Part shown: piece by piece, positions 1 through 7,834 of the stretch
Numbering within the stretch: position 1 is the stretch's first letter
Layout: each line of letters starts with the position of its first letter
Source of the DNA: Protula sp. h YS-2021
Taxonomy: Eukaryota > Annelida > Polychaeta > Sabellida > Serpulidae
Assembly: GCA_949752745.1 (NCBI GenBank)
Contig: OX457024.1
Location: 54,066,510-54,130,509, forward strand
Reading direction: 5' to 3'
DNA: 64,000 bases
Position numbers and translations under genes: made by a program
The notes under the pieces: model-generated
What the model was told of the DNA's origin: nothing
Database searches by the model: none
What the model saw: only the letters and a program-made list of their open reading frames with translations

Positions 1-196
1 GAATAGAATAGTCCATGCCATGTCTCATCGTTGTCCATGTATGCGGATATTGAATTTCAGCTAAAGCCACTTCATATCTTCCATTCAGGTAGATGGTTCG
101 AGGCATACGAATTTGATAATTCGAAGCCTTGTTGTTGGGATAATAGTTCATACTCGCATTGCTCGGCAAAGTAATGTAAAAGCTTGTCGACTCCAT
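1..196 (-). CDS. Penton / minor capsid protein, N-terminal part (element A)
   Basis: This is the first 65 codons of the single jelly-roll minor capsid protein; the rest lies left of the window. It starts at the ATG (194-196) opening MESTSFYITLPSNAS, the same start as the intact copy at 47010-47774. An upstream extension of this frame is possible but is not shared with element C. In this virus group the protein forms the capsid vertices. The identification rests on near identity to the full copy in element B and on its place beside the core and capsid genes there. Confidence 0.8.
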   Translation of the reverse strand, partial: MESTSFYITLPSNASMNYYPNNKASNYQIRMPRTIYLNGRYEVALAEIQYPHTWTTMRHGMDYSI

Positions 197-209
197 GGTA
201 GGGAACCTC

Positions 210-458
210 TCAAATGGTATGGGTGCGTCGTCGTCGTTGCCTATATACCTCAGGATAGCGCGCGCCATTCGACCAAGTATGTAAAGTCTCATCCTCTTTT
301 ACATCATCATCATCATCATCATCATGCTGATGGACTTCTCCTTCACAACACGCACTTGTGCATCGGATCTTCACAGGAATAGTCGAAATAGTCGGTTTCT
401 CTTCCTGGCCACCACAACAACACCATAGCTCTTTCAACCATGTTAAAAATTTTCCCAT
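210..458 (-). CDS. Small conserved protein with acylation signals (element A)
   Basis: This is an 82-residue protein starting MGKFLTWLKELWCCC. Gly2 fits an N-myristoylation signal, and the Cys cluster at about 13-15 could be palmitoylated, so membrane attachment is inferred. A CxSACC-type Cys cluster and an Asp-rich run (a GAT repeat) follow. Its ATG overlaps the last 16 bases of the upstream 191-residue gene, and this overlap is kept in elements B and C, which supports a real gene. The N-terminal 45 residues are conserved in all three copies; the tail varies in length and sequence. No family was recognised. Confidence 0.65.
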   Translation of the reverse strand: MGKFLTWLKELWCCCGGQEEKPTISTIPVKIRCTSACCEGEVHQHDDDDDDDVKEDETLHTWSNGARYPEVYRQRRRRTHTI

Positions 459-1018
459 CCTATCGGAAACTGTCTTTGCTGACGCTGGTTCATTTCTGTT
501 GCAATGTCTTCACGAGTGGTCTTTTTACTAAACGTTGTTTTTGGAATATTAGCATCCACAATTTCCTGGATAAACGGATGCCAGCCATGGGGTGGTATGG
601 TGCGTTCCTTTCTTCTTGTCGCTACCAATGCTTCTTTCATCAAATCAACCATGTTAGAATTTGTAATGACGTCGCCCGTTTTCAACACAAGTTCATTCTT
701 CTCTGTCCATGTCGTACCATGTTTCTTCAGGTCTGCTAAAAGTTGTTGTACTTTTCCATGATAGATCGGTTGAAAATGACTTAACACGAGCTTTTCTAGT
801 GGTGGTGGTTTTTGCTGCCGCTGTTGTTGGGACTGACTTGTTCGTAGATGGCTGCCAAGGAGTTGAGACATTTCCATGGCCTTTTCACGCGTTCGTTTCC
901 CACGTAAAAGTGTCTTGACTTTTGCTTTGATGTCGCCACCACCATGTTTCCCCTTCTTTTCCAATAACAATTTGTATTCATGTTCAGGAATGAGAACCAT
1001 TTTCATAGTATGCTTCAT
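443..1018 (-). CDS. Conserved Maverick protein of unknown function, 191 aa (element A)
   Basis: This is an intact 191-residue basic protein, starting MKHTMKMVLIPEHEY. It has a Gln-rich middle and a conserved C-terminal half ending in a PPxGWxxF and NIPKTxF type segment. The start overlaps the stop of the 108-residue gene by 4 bases (ATGA type). Proteins of this kind sit next to the ATPase in many Mavericks, but I know no firm function. The element B copy carries a premature stop; the copy in C is intact. Confidence 0.75.
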   Translation of the reverse strand: MKHTMKMVLIPEHEYKLLLEKKGKHGGGDIKAKVKTLLRGKRTREKAMEMSQLLGSHLRTSQSQQQRQQKPPPLEKLVLSHFQPIYHGKVQQLLADLKKHGTTWTEKNELVLKTGDVITNSNMVDLMKEALVATRRKERTIPPHGWHPFIQEIVDANIPKTTFSKKTTREDIATEMNQRQQRQFPIGWENF

Positions 1019-1341
1019 TTTAACAGCAGCTTGGCTAACAAGGGCAATGCAAATCTAGCAATCACTCCAATGAATCCTCCTTTCTGATTCACCAACTTCT
1101 TTTTTCGTCGAAGGGATATCTTCTTGTCTGCCAGAGTACGTAGGGTATGACGCTCACGCTGGAATACCTTATACCGTTTTGAGCTTAAGGGTAAATGTCC
1201 TCGCAATATATTCAAACAAATTTCAAACAAGCTCGTTAATTCCTCCTTCGTAGCTTGCTGTAGCAAGGATTTACGCCGTCTAGGCCCACTGCGTGCAAGC
1301 AAATGAAGGAAAGGCTGGTTCGTTCGAATGCGTTTAGACAT
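1015..1341 (-). CDS. Conserved basic Maverick protein, 108 aa (element A)
   Basis: This small, very basic protein starts MSKRIRTNQPFLHLLARSG and ends in a conserved QKGGFIG motif followed by a hydrophobic, amphipathic-looking tail of about 15 residues. It is nearly identical in elements A, B and C, the strongest conservation of any unknown in the window. It overlaps the ATPase stop by 8 bases. The basic body plus hydrophobic tail suggests a virion or membrane-active protein, but that is inference. Confidence 0.78.
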   Translation of the reverse strand: MSKRIRTNQPFLHLLARSGPRRRKSLLQQATKEELTSLFEICLNILRGHLPLSSKRYKVFQRERHTLRTLADKKISLRRKKKLVNQKGGFIGVIARFALPLLAKLLLK

Positions 1342-2020
1342 CTTGACTGCGAATGGTTAAATGACTTGGTTCTTGGTCGTACACGGCTTTATCAATATAT
1401 ATATAATGGGTATCTTTTGGTAAAATGCCTGTACGAATACGCAGTTGATCATTCGTCTTCGGCTTCAAGTCAATGAACAAATAACCATGGGGTTTGCTGG
1501 TAGCATCTTGATAGGCTTCTATGAGAAATTGAGATCTTCCAGGATACATTTGCCGCGCCAATGTACTGACTTGCTGACTGTCTCTCGGATTTTTAAACAG
1601 AATAATATAATGGGTATTCAAACTAATATTTCGCATCTCTTTCCCATGATGGAATAAATTATGCACAATAAAGATGATACTTAGATTTTGATGACTGCTA
1701 CCCACACTAAAAAGACGTGTCATACGCTCATCGCTATGACATCTGGTCATTAAGTCATCAATGATGAGTAGGTTTGGTTTTTTCGGGTTAAAGCGCTCTT
1801 CAATGTCATCTGGGATGCCTTGGTAAAATGTCACACCCTTCATTCCCTTGTACAAAGGCTGATCTGCTGCATAGAGCCATAAAATGCTTTTCGGAGAGGG
1901 GTGAATCAACTTTTGTTCCAAAATTTCCTTCACCAGAGACGTTTTGCCACTGCCTGTAGGCCCAGAGACCAAGCATGTAAAGGGATGCTTCATCTTTGAA
2001 TGTCTGTTTCTTTCACCCAA
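1334..2020 (-). CDS. FtsK/HerA-type DNA packaging ATPase (element A)
   Basis: This is an intact 228-residue ATPase. The Walker A motif GPTGSGKTS is at residues 20-28 and Walker B LLIIDD at about 84-89, followed by a conserved IIFIVHNLF strand. In Mavericks and adintoviruses this enzyme is thought to pump genome DNA into the capsid. The start (ATG 2018-2020) lies inside the 3' end of the integrase gene, a 31-base overlap kept in element C. Length is typical of the family. Element C has an intact copy; the copy in B is frameshifted. Confidence 0.93.
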   Translation of the reverse strand: MGERNRHSKMKHPFTCLVSGPTGSGKTSLVKEILEQKLIHPSPKSILWLYAADQPLYKGMKGVTFYQGIPDDIEERFNPKKPNLLIIDDLMTRCHSDERMTRLFSVGSSHQNLSIIFIVHNLFHHGKEMRNISLNTHYIILFKNPRDSQQVSTLARQMYPGRSQFLIEAYQDATSKPHGYLFIDLKPKTNDQLRIRTGILPKDTHYIYIDKAVYDQEPSHLTIRSQDV

Positions 2021-3096
2021 CTGTTAAACTTGCTTGGCCAACCTAACCACTTGACAAGTAATTCTTTCACACCTCCTCGCCTTTTACGGGTTTTCAAGAC
2101 TTTTTCAATTCTGTAGACAGATTCAATATCTTTGGTCACTTTCTGCAGTTCCTCCTCATAGAAATGCCCATCAATATCTTCGTCTAAAAAGTCTTTCACA
2201 CGATACAAATGGATTCCTTGCTTCTTACACCGATGTGTGACTATAAAGACTTCTTGCGTCCATTTGATGTGATAATCCCGTTGAAACACATATTTAATGT
2301 GGGAAATGCGAACATGATCGCCAATGTTCAATTTATACTTCTTCTTCTTCTTCTTCGGTTTCAATTTGAGTTTGTCGACATACATATACTTCCACACTTT
2401 CGATTCGTTGTCTTTACGAATCTCGGCAGGAGCATACTTATTCGGAAGGGAGCCATGAGGCCTATGGTTGTAATTGTACACCAAGTCTGGAAGGATGTCT
2501 ACGTGACGGTAATTTTGATTATGTAGGAAATACCGATACATCATCCCCTTTAGAGTACGAATGACTCTCTCAGCAAAGTTGGCTTTGGTTTCATTCTTTG
2601 TGGTATAAGCATGAATGCCCTCCTTCTTCAAAAATGCTTTGACCCATCTGTTTTTAAATTCCGTTCCTTTATCAGACCTTAGAGTGCGTGGTCTTCGGCG
2701 CGTGTCCTGAAAAATCTTTTGAAAAGCTTGTATGACGCTGGTATGTGATTTATTAGGTAGTGGCTGCACCCACACATATTTGGAAAACACATCAATGACA
2801 ATGAGTAAAAAGCGTGTGCCATCATTATAGGGAGCTATGTTTCCCATATCAGCCAAATCCACATCCAGCATGTCATCAATGCCCCGTGTAATCACACGTT
2901 GTCTTTTGAACCTGTATTTGACAGGTTGGAGTAAACTGAATGCGTCTTGATCCTGTAGCCATTTCTTCACTTGCGACTGTGTCACTGGTTGATCATGCTT
3001 TCTTAAGATGTGATACAGTTTGTAAGGACCAGCAAATGCCCCGGGCTGTCCAGGTTTGAAGTATATATTCGTCAAGTAGTCTTTCCACGTCGACAT
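1990..3096 (-). CDS. Retrovirus-like (RVE) integrase with C-terminal chromodomain (element A)
   Basis: This 368-residue integrase starts at the ATG opening MSTWKDYL, the start shared with B and C; another in-frame ATG lies two codons upstream. The DDE core is complete: D80 in LDVDLADM, D142 in RSDKGTEF and E176 in KANFAER. Residues about 318-368 form a chromodomain (YRIEKVLKTRKRRG then VKWLGWPSKFNSWV), which in other elements binds modified histones and steers insertion. It would insert the element and make the 6-bp target duplications seen for B and C. This is the only copy in the window with an open frame and all three catalytic residues. Confidence 0.95.
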   Translation of the reverse strand: MSTWKDYLTNIYFKPGQPGAFAGPYKLYHILRKHDQPVTQSQVKKWLQDQDAFSLLQPVKYRFKRQRVITRGIDDMLDVDLADMGNIAPYNDGTRFLLIVIDVFSKYVWVQPLPNKSHTSVIQAFQKIFQDTRRRPRTLRSDKGTEFKNRWVKAFLKKEGIHAYTTKNETKANFAERVIRTLKGMMYRYFLHNQNYRHVDILPDLVYNYNHRPHGSLPNKYAPAEIRKDNESKVWKYMYVDKLKLKPKKKKKKYKLNIGDHVRISHIKYVFQRDYHIKWTQEVFIVTHRCKKQGIHLYRVKDFLDEDIDGHFYEEELQKVTKDIESVYRIEKVLKTRKRRGGVKELLVKWLGWPSKFNSWVKETDIQR

Positions 3097-3371
3097 GGTC
3101 ACACCGAATGAAAAGCAACAACACGAGCAGCAGCACTTGACGTCTCGAGTGAAAGACTCCTCAGCACTTAGATGTAATCAAAAAGGAGGAAGGGGGGGGG
3201 GGTGGTGGAGAGGCAGTAGATATGTGAAGTTTTTTTTTTTTTTTAACGAGGTCGTCTCGTGGGGTAAACACGGCTTTATCACGACATGAGGCCAAACACC
3301 AAAAAATCCACCTTCTCAACAAAAACAGCTTTATTATTTAACTCAACCAACATCGCTTAACTCACAAGTTT

Positions 3372-3704
3372 TTACAAATCAAGTATAGATACAATGGTGT
3401 GAATCACTGGAGACCATTGGTCTTCAATGAATACTAGCCAATGACTGAGTTCATCGAGTGTAATTGGATCTACACCATATTTCTCACAACGCTGATTTGC
3501 ATTCTCTAACACTTTATCTAAATGAATATAATATTTAGCTTCATTCCAATATGTATAGACACATGCAAAATAACAAGTATGTTCTGAACACTCTTCATGT
3601 TGGCAAGCAGGACATACTAACCATGCAAACTTTTTTACAGCGGATAACATTTCTTCACAATAAGCTTTTTGCACAATATATTGTCTCAGTGTCATATCTG
3701 CCAT
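3372..3704 (-). CDS. Small Cys-rich protein, 110 aa (element A)
   Basis: This protein starts MADMTLRQYIVQKAYCEEM and holds a compact cluster (CPACQHEECSEHTC) that looks zinc-binding. The N-terminal helix pattern and Trp/acidic C-terminus resemble the other small leftward proteins of this block (4450-4824, 5553-5982), so they may be one diverged family. A TATA sequence about 150 bases upstream lies inside the 3' end of the NADAR gene. The element C copy (50823-51155) is intact; that in B is broken. Function unknown. Confidence 0.65.
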   Translation of the reverse strand: MADMTLRQYIVQKAYCEEMLSAVKKFAWLVCPACQHEECSEHTCYFACVYTYWNEAKYYIHLDKVLENANQRCEKYGVDPITLDELSHWLVFIEDQWSPVIHTIVSILDL

Positions 3705-3754
3705 GTCTGTATACTCTTGAGAGCTTCACTCTTTACGCTGTCAAGTTCATAGGT

Positions 3755-4306
3755 TCACAAAAAACACGTCTCCACACCAGGACTGGTGAGCGGACTGGTG
3801 AGCGGCGGCGGCGACGACGACGACGGCAAGTAAGATGATGTTGGAGGCACAGTCTCTTTTATACCCCCTGTCACACACAACTGTTCTAACAACTTTCCCA
3901 TGATATTCTGACCAGAATATCCACGAGATGACACATGTTTCACACCAGCTCCCCACCAAGGATCATAGGTGGCTTCCACTAAAGTCTTGTCTTTGCAGTC
4001 TTTTAACTTGTTGCGAAACGATGCACACTGATTCCATTTGACTTGTAACACCTCTTGCATTTTGCTTCTCTTCACTGTATGCCATAAAGGACATGGCTTT
4101 ATCACTTGGGCGATACGTTTTGCTTCATAGCCATTTCTGGATAACACAATAGCTGAAGCAATATCCGGACGGTGATGAAACACGGCTTTCTCATATTGAT
4201 ACAACGCTTCACTCGAGTTGAATGTATGTCCATACTTTTCAAGGCGTGCTGGAAACATGTTGGAAAGAACATCCTTGTGACCGCTAAATAGTACACGATT
4301 CTCCAT
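3755..4306 (-). CDS. NADAR (YbiA-like, DUF1768) domain protein (element A)
   Basis: Residues 1-120 match the NADAR fold: an FSGHKDVLSNMF start, the SSEALYQYEKAVF helix with the conserved Glu, Trp 76 region, the VLQVKWNQ segment and the signature LVEATYDPWWGAG at about 107-119. NADAR proteins cleave N-glycosidic bonds; members remove ADP-ribose from nucleic-acid guanine or act on riboflavin intermediates. The last 50 residues are Pro/Ser low complexity. The gene lies between two small unknown genes in A and B and is absent from C, so it is an accessory gene. Here the frame is intact; the B copy has a stop and lacks one Trp of the WWGAG motif. A role in reversing host ADP-ribosylation is inference. 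Confidence 0.85.
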   Translation of the reverse strand: MENRVLFSGHKDVLSNMFPARLEKYGHTFNSSEALYQYEKAVFHHRPDIASAIVLSRNGYEAKRIAQVIKPCPLWHTVKRSKMQEVLQVKWNQCASFRNKLKDCKDKTLVEATYDPWWGAGVKHVSSRGYSGQNIMGKLLEQLCVTGGIKETVPPTSSYLPSSSSPPPLTSPLTSPGVETCFL

Positions 4307-4318
4307 GGCGACTTTGGT

Positions 4319-4497
4319 TTATTCTAACATGCCTTCTTCCTGCAATACAATATGTTTGAATATATCTGCTACCTCTTCTATCATTTTCTTTCTTTGTTCA
4401 CGTTGAAACCACTCACATACAATTAAATTTGCTAGAAAGAAAAACATTGTTAGCTGTTGCTGTTAGTGTTGTTGGTTGTTAAAAGGGTTTGGCTTAC
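4319..4497 (-). other. Candidate 44-base intron plus second exon of the 4450-4824 gene
   Basis: The leftward gene holds a perfect CAG/GTAAG donor at 4493-4500. Splicing to the AG at 4454-4455 removes 44 bases and joins in phase 0 to an exon of 45 codons (4319-4453) ending in TAA. The added peptide begins LTMFFFLANLIV and is charged afterwards. Element B has the same donor and the same exon start but a 51-base intervening segment, with the reading frame restored after it. A separate small gene starting at the ATG within this exon is the alternative. Confidence 0.4.
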
Positions 4498-4824
4498 CTG
4501 ACAAAGCTGACAAGGCTGCTCAGTTTCCTCTTCTTCTTGTAGTCCACAGCAATCTCTCAAATAGTCCACCACGGTGAAATATGCTTCCACGTCAGTGCGA
4601 GCAGAATAGAGGGCAGCATCAAAGTCAAAGTCAGGATCTTCTTCTTCTACTCCAATTCTGTCACATTCTCCAAGAAATCGCGAATGTAGTTCAATCACAT
4701 CAAGACTGTGATGTACAACATCCCAATAAGCGTCCAAGTGATAAAGCTGATAGTCTGGAGTGCCGCAGCAAGCCAGTTTAGCAATCATCAAGTCAACATA
4801 AGCTTTTCTAAAACATGCGTCCAT
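4450..4824 (-). CDS. Small acidic protein of unknown function, 124 aa (element A)
   Basis: It starts MDACFRKAYVDLMIAKLACC and is acidic, with a conserved HLDAYWDVVHHSLDVIELHS segment and a DFDFDAALYSARTDVEAYF tract. The pattern MDxxFKxxYxDxMxxKL, then YW, then ECxxL and DxxxA is shared with 5553-5982, 26263-26610, 27312-27749 and 51155-51442, so these form a paralogous family not recognised outside these elements. The unspliced frame ends in a poly-Asn/Thr tail; splicing may give another C-terminus. Confidence 0.65.
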   Translation of the reverse strand: MDACFRKAYVDLMIAKLACCGTPDYQLYHLDAYWDVVHHSLDVIELHSRFLGECDRIGVEEEDPDFDFDAALYSARTDVEAYFTVVDYLRDCCGLQEEEETEQPCQLCQVSQTLLTTNNTNSNS

Positions 4825-4856
4825 CTTGTTTGCTGTGCGTGTGCGTGTGAGGGCTT

Positions 4857-5510
4857 CTACTGTGCTTCACACACCTTAAGTACTCCACACTTGCCGCAGA
4901 AGTTGCTTGGTTCACACATCTGACAATTGTACTTGTGGCAGTGGCAATAATAATCCTCCATATATCCGCAAGCACCGCAATAGTCACAGGCAAGTCCAAG
5001 TTGATTTTGTACATTCATATTCTCCAACCGAACTTCAGCCAGTCTTTTCTTGGATAACTTTGACACCTTCATCCGATCATCCTTTTGCAACTTGATGATC
5101 GTTTTCTTGCCATGGCATTCCGTACACGGTTCACCCGATAAGGCGGAGTCAATGTGATCCATCTCCTGAAGCAGTGCCTCCCATTCACCATCATTCATGT
5201 TGATGTGATGTGTGTATTCTTTCCCTTCAAACCGTGATGTACGCACGAAGCTCACATAGCGCATGTCCAAGTATGAAATGACTTCAAGCCACTTTGTTTC
5301 CGTTAAGTACAGTTTAAAGCCAATGTCGCGGCATTTTTTCACGTTCTGACACACAATCTTCCACAAAGATGGGGAATAAGCACACCATCTCTCTCCACGT
5401 TTGATGCGTAGAAATGGTCCATATTGTCCATGCTCCACAGTAATGGTTAAGTTAGCACTAATTTTAAAACTGCTGCTGCTGCTGCTGCTGCTGCTTGTCT
5501 TGTTCTCCAT
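4857..5510 (-). CDS. PC4-like protein with C-terminal zinc cluster, 217 aa (element A)
   Basis: After a Ser run encoded by a CAG/AGC-type repeat, residues about 15-110 hold two strand-rich halves, each ending in a Trp-containing helix (SLWKIV and GEWEALLQEM). The layout resembles the PC4/Sub1 coactivator fold seen more clearly at 17468-17800. The C-terminal 90 residues have CTECHGKKT and a dense run of CxxC/CxH pairs (CDYCGACGYMEDYYCHCHKY), probably binding zinc. Its TATA box at about 5551-5557 carries the stop codon of the preceding gene. A nucleic-acid-binding or transcription role is inference. Confidence 0.65.
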   Translation of the reverse strand: MENKTSSSSSSSSSFKISANLTITVEHGQYGPFLRIKRGERWCAYSPSLWKIVCQNVKKCRDIGFKLYLTETKWLEVISYLDMRYVSFVRTSRFEGKEYTHHINMNDGEWEALLQEMDHIDSALSGEPCTECHGKKTIIKLQKDDRMKVSKLSKKRLAEVRLENMNVQNQLGLACDYCGACGYMEDYYCHCHKYNCQMCEPSNFCGKCGVLKVCEAQ

Positions 5511-5552
5511 GACTGCTGCACTACTGTACTGATGAAGTCCACACCCCCCCTT

Positions 5553-5982
5553 TTATACCCAACCATCCGCTGAGTCAAGCTTTTCAAACTGCTTGCAAAG
5601 CTTTGAATTCACTTCCACTCGTCCATGGTTGAATCGAACAAGGTCGGATACATTCGTCATCAATGAAACATTATCATCATAAAAAAATGATTCTTGCAGC
5701 TACACTTAACATGAGCTCCTCTGCCCAAATTGTATTCGCATGGATAAATGCTGAATCAATGTCATAAGCTGATAGTATATGTAAATCTTCACATTCACGC
5801 AGAAACGAGTGGATGAAACAATCACTTGGAATGGTCTTTCCAACAGCTTCCCAATGCTGATGCAAATTCTTCACTTGCTCCGTCCATTCCGATTCAAAAG
5901 CAGGAAGCTTTGAAAACATCCAGTCAGCATAATTCACTTTGAAGACATCATCCATGGTCTCTGCACATCTGTGAAATGACAT
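5553..5982 (-). pseudogene. Small acidic family protein, C-terminally frameshifted (element A)
   Basis: The open part is 5677-5982 (101 aa, start MSFHRCAETMDDVFKVNYAD). The copy in B (27312-27749) is 145 aa. Here small base losses after VAARIIF bring in stops, while the rest of the B-like C-terminus (ending DGWV) still lies downstream to 5553. It may still give a shortened protein. It belongs to the same family as 4450-4824. A TATA followed by a G-run (on the minus strand) lies at about 6045-6064. Confidence 0.6.
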
Positions 5983-6067
5983 TACGGTGAAGGATTGTAG
6001 ACTTTGTGATCCGCTGCCGCTGCTGCCGCTGCTGCCGCTGCCGCCGCCCCCCCCCCTTTTATACCTT

Positions 6068-6742
6068 TTACATGTAAGTTTTCATGAGATGCTTGTAAAA
6101 TCGCGGAGTCATCTCATTGACACCATCCAGAAAGGCTGTTGGTAAACCACCTGTTAAAGATTGTCTCATGACAATCACTAAAAAGTCTCCTGAGGTCCGA
6201 TGCCCTAGTATCCATTGAAACAGCATTAGCATGTTGAAATGTCCTTTTTCATAGAGGTAGGCCATCATATCATACACCTGAATGCGTTCTTCAAGGTATT
6301 TGAAACCATGCAGCATGACCTTTGCACATTTGGAATCGCGACCCTCATTCACACACTTCGGCTCTGGCAAACACAACGCCTTAAACTGCTCCTCATGAAA
6401 GAGTCTAAACAGTTGAATGAAACGCCGAGTCATGGCTTCGGTGATCTTTGGCTCTGACGCCGGAACATCCTCGTGGGTTCCTTCTAGCATGAACATGAGC
6501 ATCATGACAGGGCTCATTTCTTCCATTAGGGACGCGTACGTATGCTTGTTGAAAAAGCCTTCTTCACATAAACGCCATAAAATGTTGCTATCAATCAGAG
6601 GAAGCACGGCTTGAAAGTTTCTTTTCAACAGCGACACATCTTTCTCAGTCACAAGGATGGTCTTACTCGATTCAAATTTCAAATGCTTGCCTTCTTCATC
6701 ATCACTTAACACTTCTCCCTCCTCGGGCTCGCTAGCGCTGGA

Positions 6743-6774
<32 letters not shown>

Positions 6775-7180
6775 TCACTTCTTCCTTAAGTTGCTTCAAA
6801 TGAGCATCTAACTTTGTGCTGCGGTGTGTGTTTCGACCATTGACAAGTGCATGTGCAACCCAGATTGGGTAGTCGGGGCCCTCAGGATCTGGCATGTCTT
6901 GCTCCATTCCTTGCTGTATCCCTTGCTGCACTGGAAGTATATCTAACGGAGCAGTAGTAGTGGCACCTAACGCTTCCTTATCATCTAGCATTGGCTGTAC
7001 TGTGCCGTCTAATGGAATGTCTAACAGTTCCTCCAAGGCTTTTTCAGCCTCTGCCATGTGCTCCAGGAATGCATCTATCTCTTCCACTGGTAATACTGGC
7101 ATGACATCAAAAGTATATCCAAACAAATCGTCCATGTTGATAGCTGGAAAAAGAGGAGGTGTATTCAGCAGCGCTTCCAT
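6068..7180 (-). CDS. Acidic protein with two CARD-like (death-fold) domains (element A)
   Basis: Starting at the ATG opening MEALLNT (shared with B), this is a 370-residue protein; an ATG eight codons upstream sits only about 10 bases from the TATA box and is less likely. The N-terminal third is acidic, with a run of nine Asp at about 137-145. Two helical segments at about 178-267 and 287-370 fit the CARD pattern: a long first helix, an LxxxGxF turn, then a hydrophobic helix pair and AFLxxxxExxPxxxxxL at the end. CARDs mediate contacts in apoptosis and innate immune signalling. The family call is by eye and not certain. The element C copy is intact; that in B is broken. Confidence 0.5.
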
Positions 7181-7204
7181 GATTTTTTGACTACAACTCG
7201 ACAT

Positions 7205-7834
7205 CAGACCCTTATATATGAGTTTTGGGGGAGGGAGGGGGAGGGGGGGGTTAACTCTTCTTTAGTGATAGGGGAGGGGAGGGGAGGGGGGAGGGGGTGG
7301 GTAGTCGTTTTTTTTCTACACTTCAGCGCGGAAGTCACCGCTAAAGCCACCGCTAAAGTCACCGCTAAAGCCATCGTTAATGGCTTTTAATCACGCTAAC
7401 AACTGCATAAATGATGGCATTTCGTTTACATAACCATTCATTTCGTCAAGATAAATGTGTGAAAAATGCTTTTAAAACCCCCCTCACATAAGTTTCTTTT
7501 TGTTTGGGAAATGATTTTTGCCTCTTCTTTCGTGGTAGGGGGGGGGGTCGTCGTTGACACGCTGATCGCTGTGCGCTGAGGGGGGGGAGGTCGTCGTCGA
7601 CACGCTGATCGCTGTGCGCTGAGGGGGGGGGTCGTCGTCGACACGCTGATCGCTGTGCGCTGAGGGGGGGGGGGGTCGTCGTCGACACGCTGATCGCTGT
7701 GCGCTGAGGGGGGGGGGTCGTCGTCGACACGCTGTGGGCTGAGCGCGCTGTGGGAGGGGGGGGGTGGTCTGACGTCGATCGGCTGCAGAGTATATAATAC
7801 CCTCCGCGCCTCTCCAACTTTTACCATCATCATC
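7205..7834. promoter_or_regulatory. Divergent promoter region with G-run tandem repeats (element A)
   Basis: It lies between the leftward CARD-like gene and the rightward RING gene. The leftward TATA is at about 7211-7222 and the rightward one at about 7788-7794, preceded by GTCGATCGGCTGCAGAG, which is also present before the RING gene of B. From 7540 to about 7750 a repeat of roughly 40 bases (GTCGTCGTCGACACGCTGAT, then a G-run of 7-10) occurs about five times. GGGGAGGGG tracts lie at 7225-7300. A CGCTAAAG(T/C)CAC repeat lies at 7330-7375. Confidence 0.7.

Noticed and set aside
1990..3096. Retrovirus or LTR retrotransposon, suggested by the RVE integrase and chromodomain
   Set aside because: There is no reverse transcriptase, RNase H or LTR; the setting with PolB, ATPase and capsid genes is Maverick.
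4808..5014. Leftward frame with MYKINLDLP start, also joined upstream of the small acidic gene in B
   Set aside because: It is an out-of-frame reading of the zinc-cluster end of the neighbouring PC4-like gene; conservation follows the other frame.
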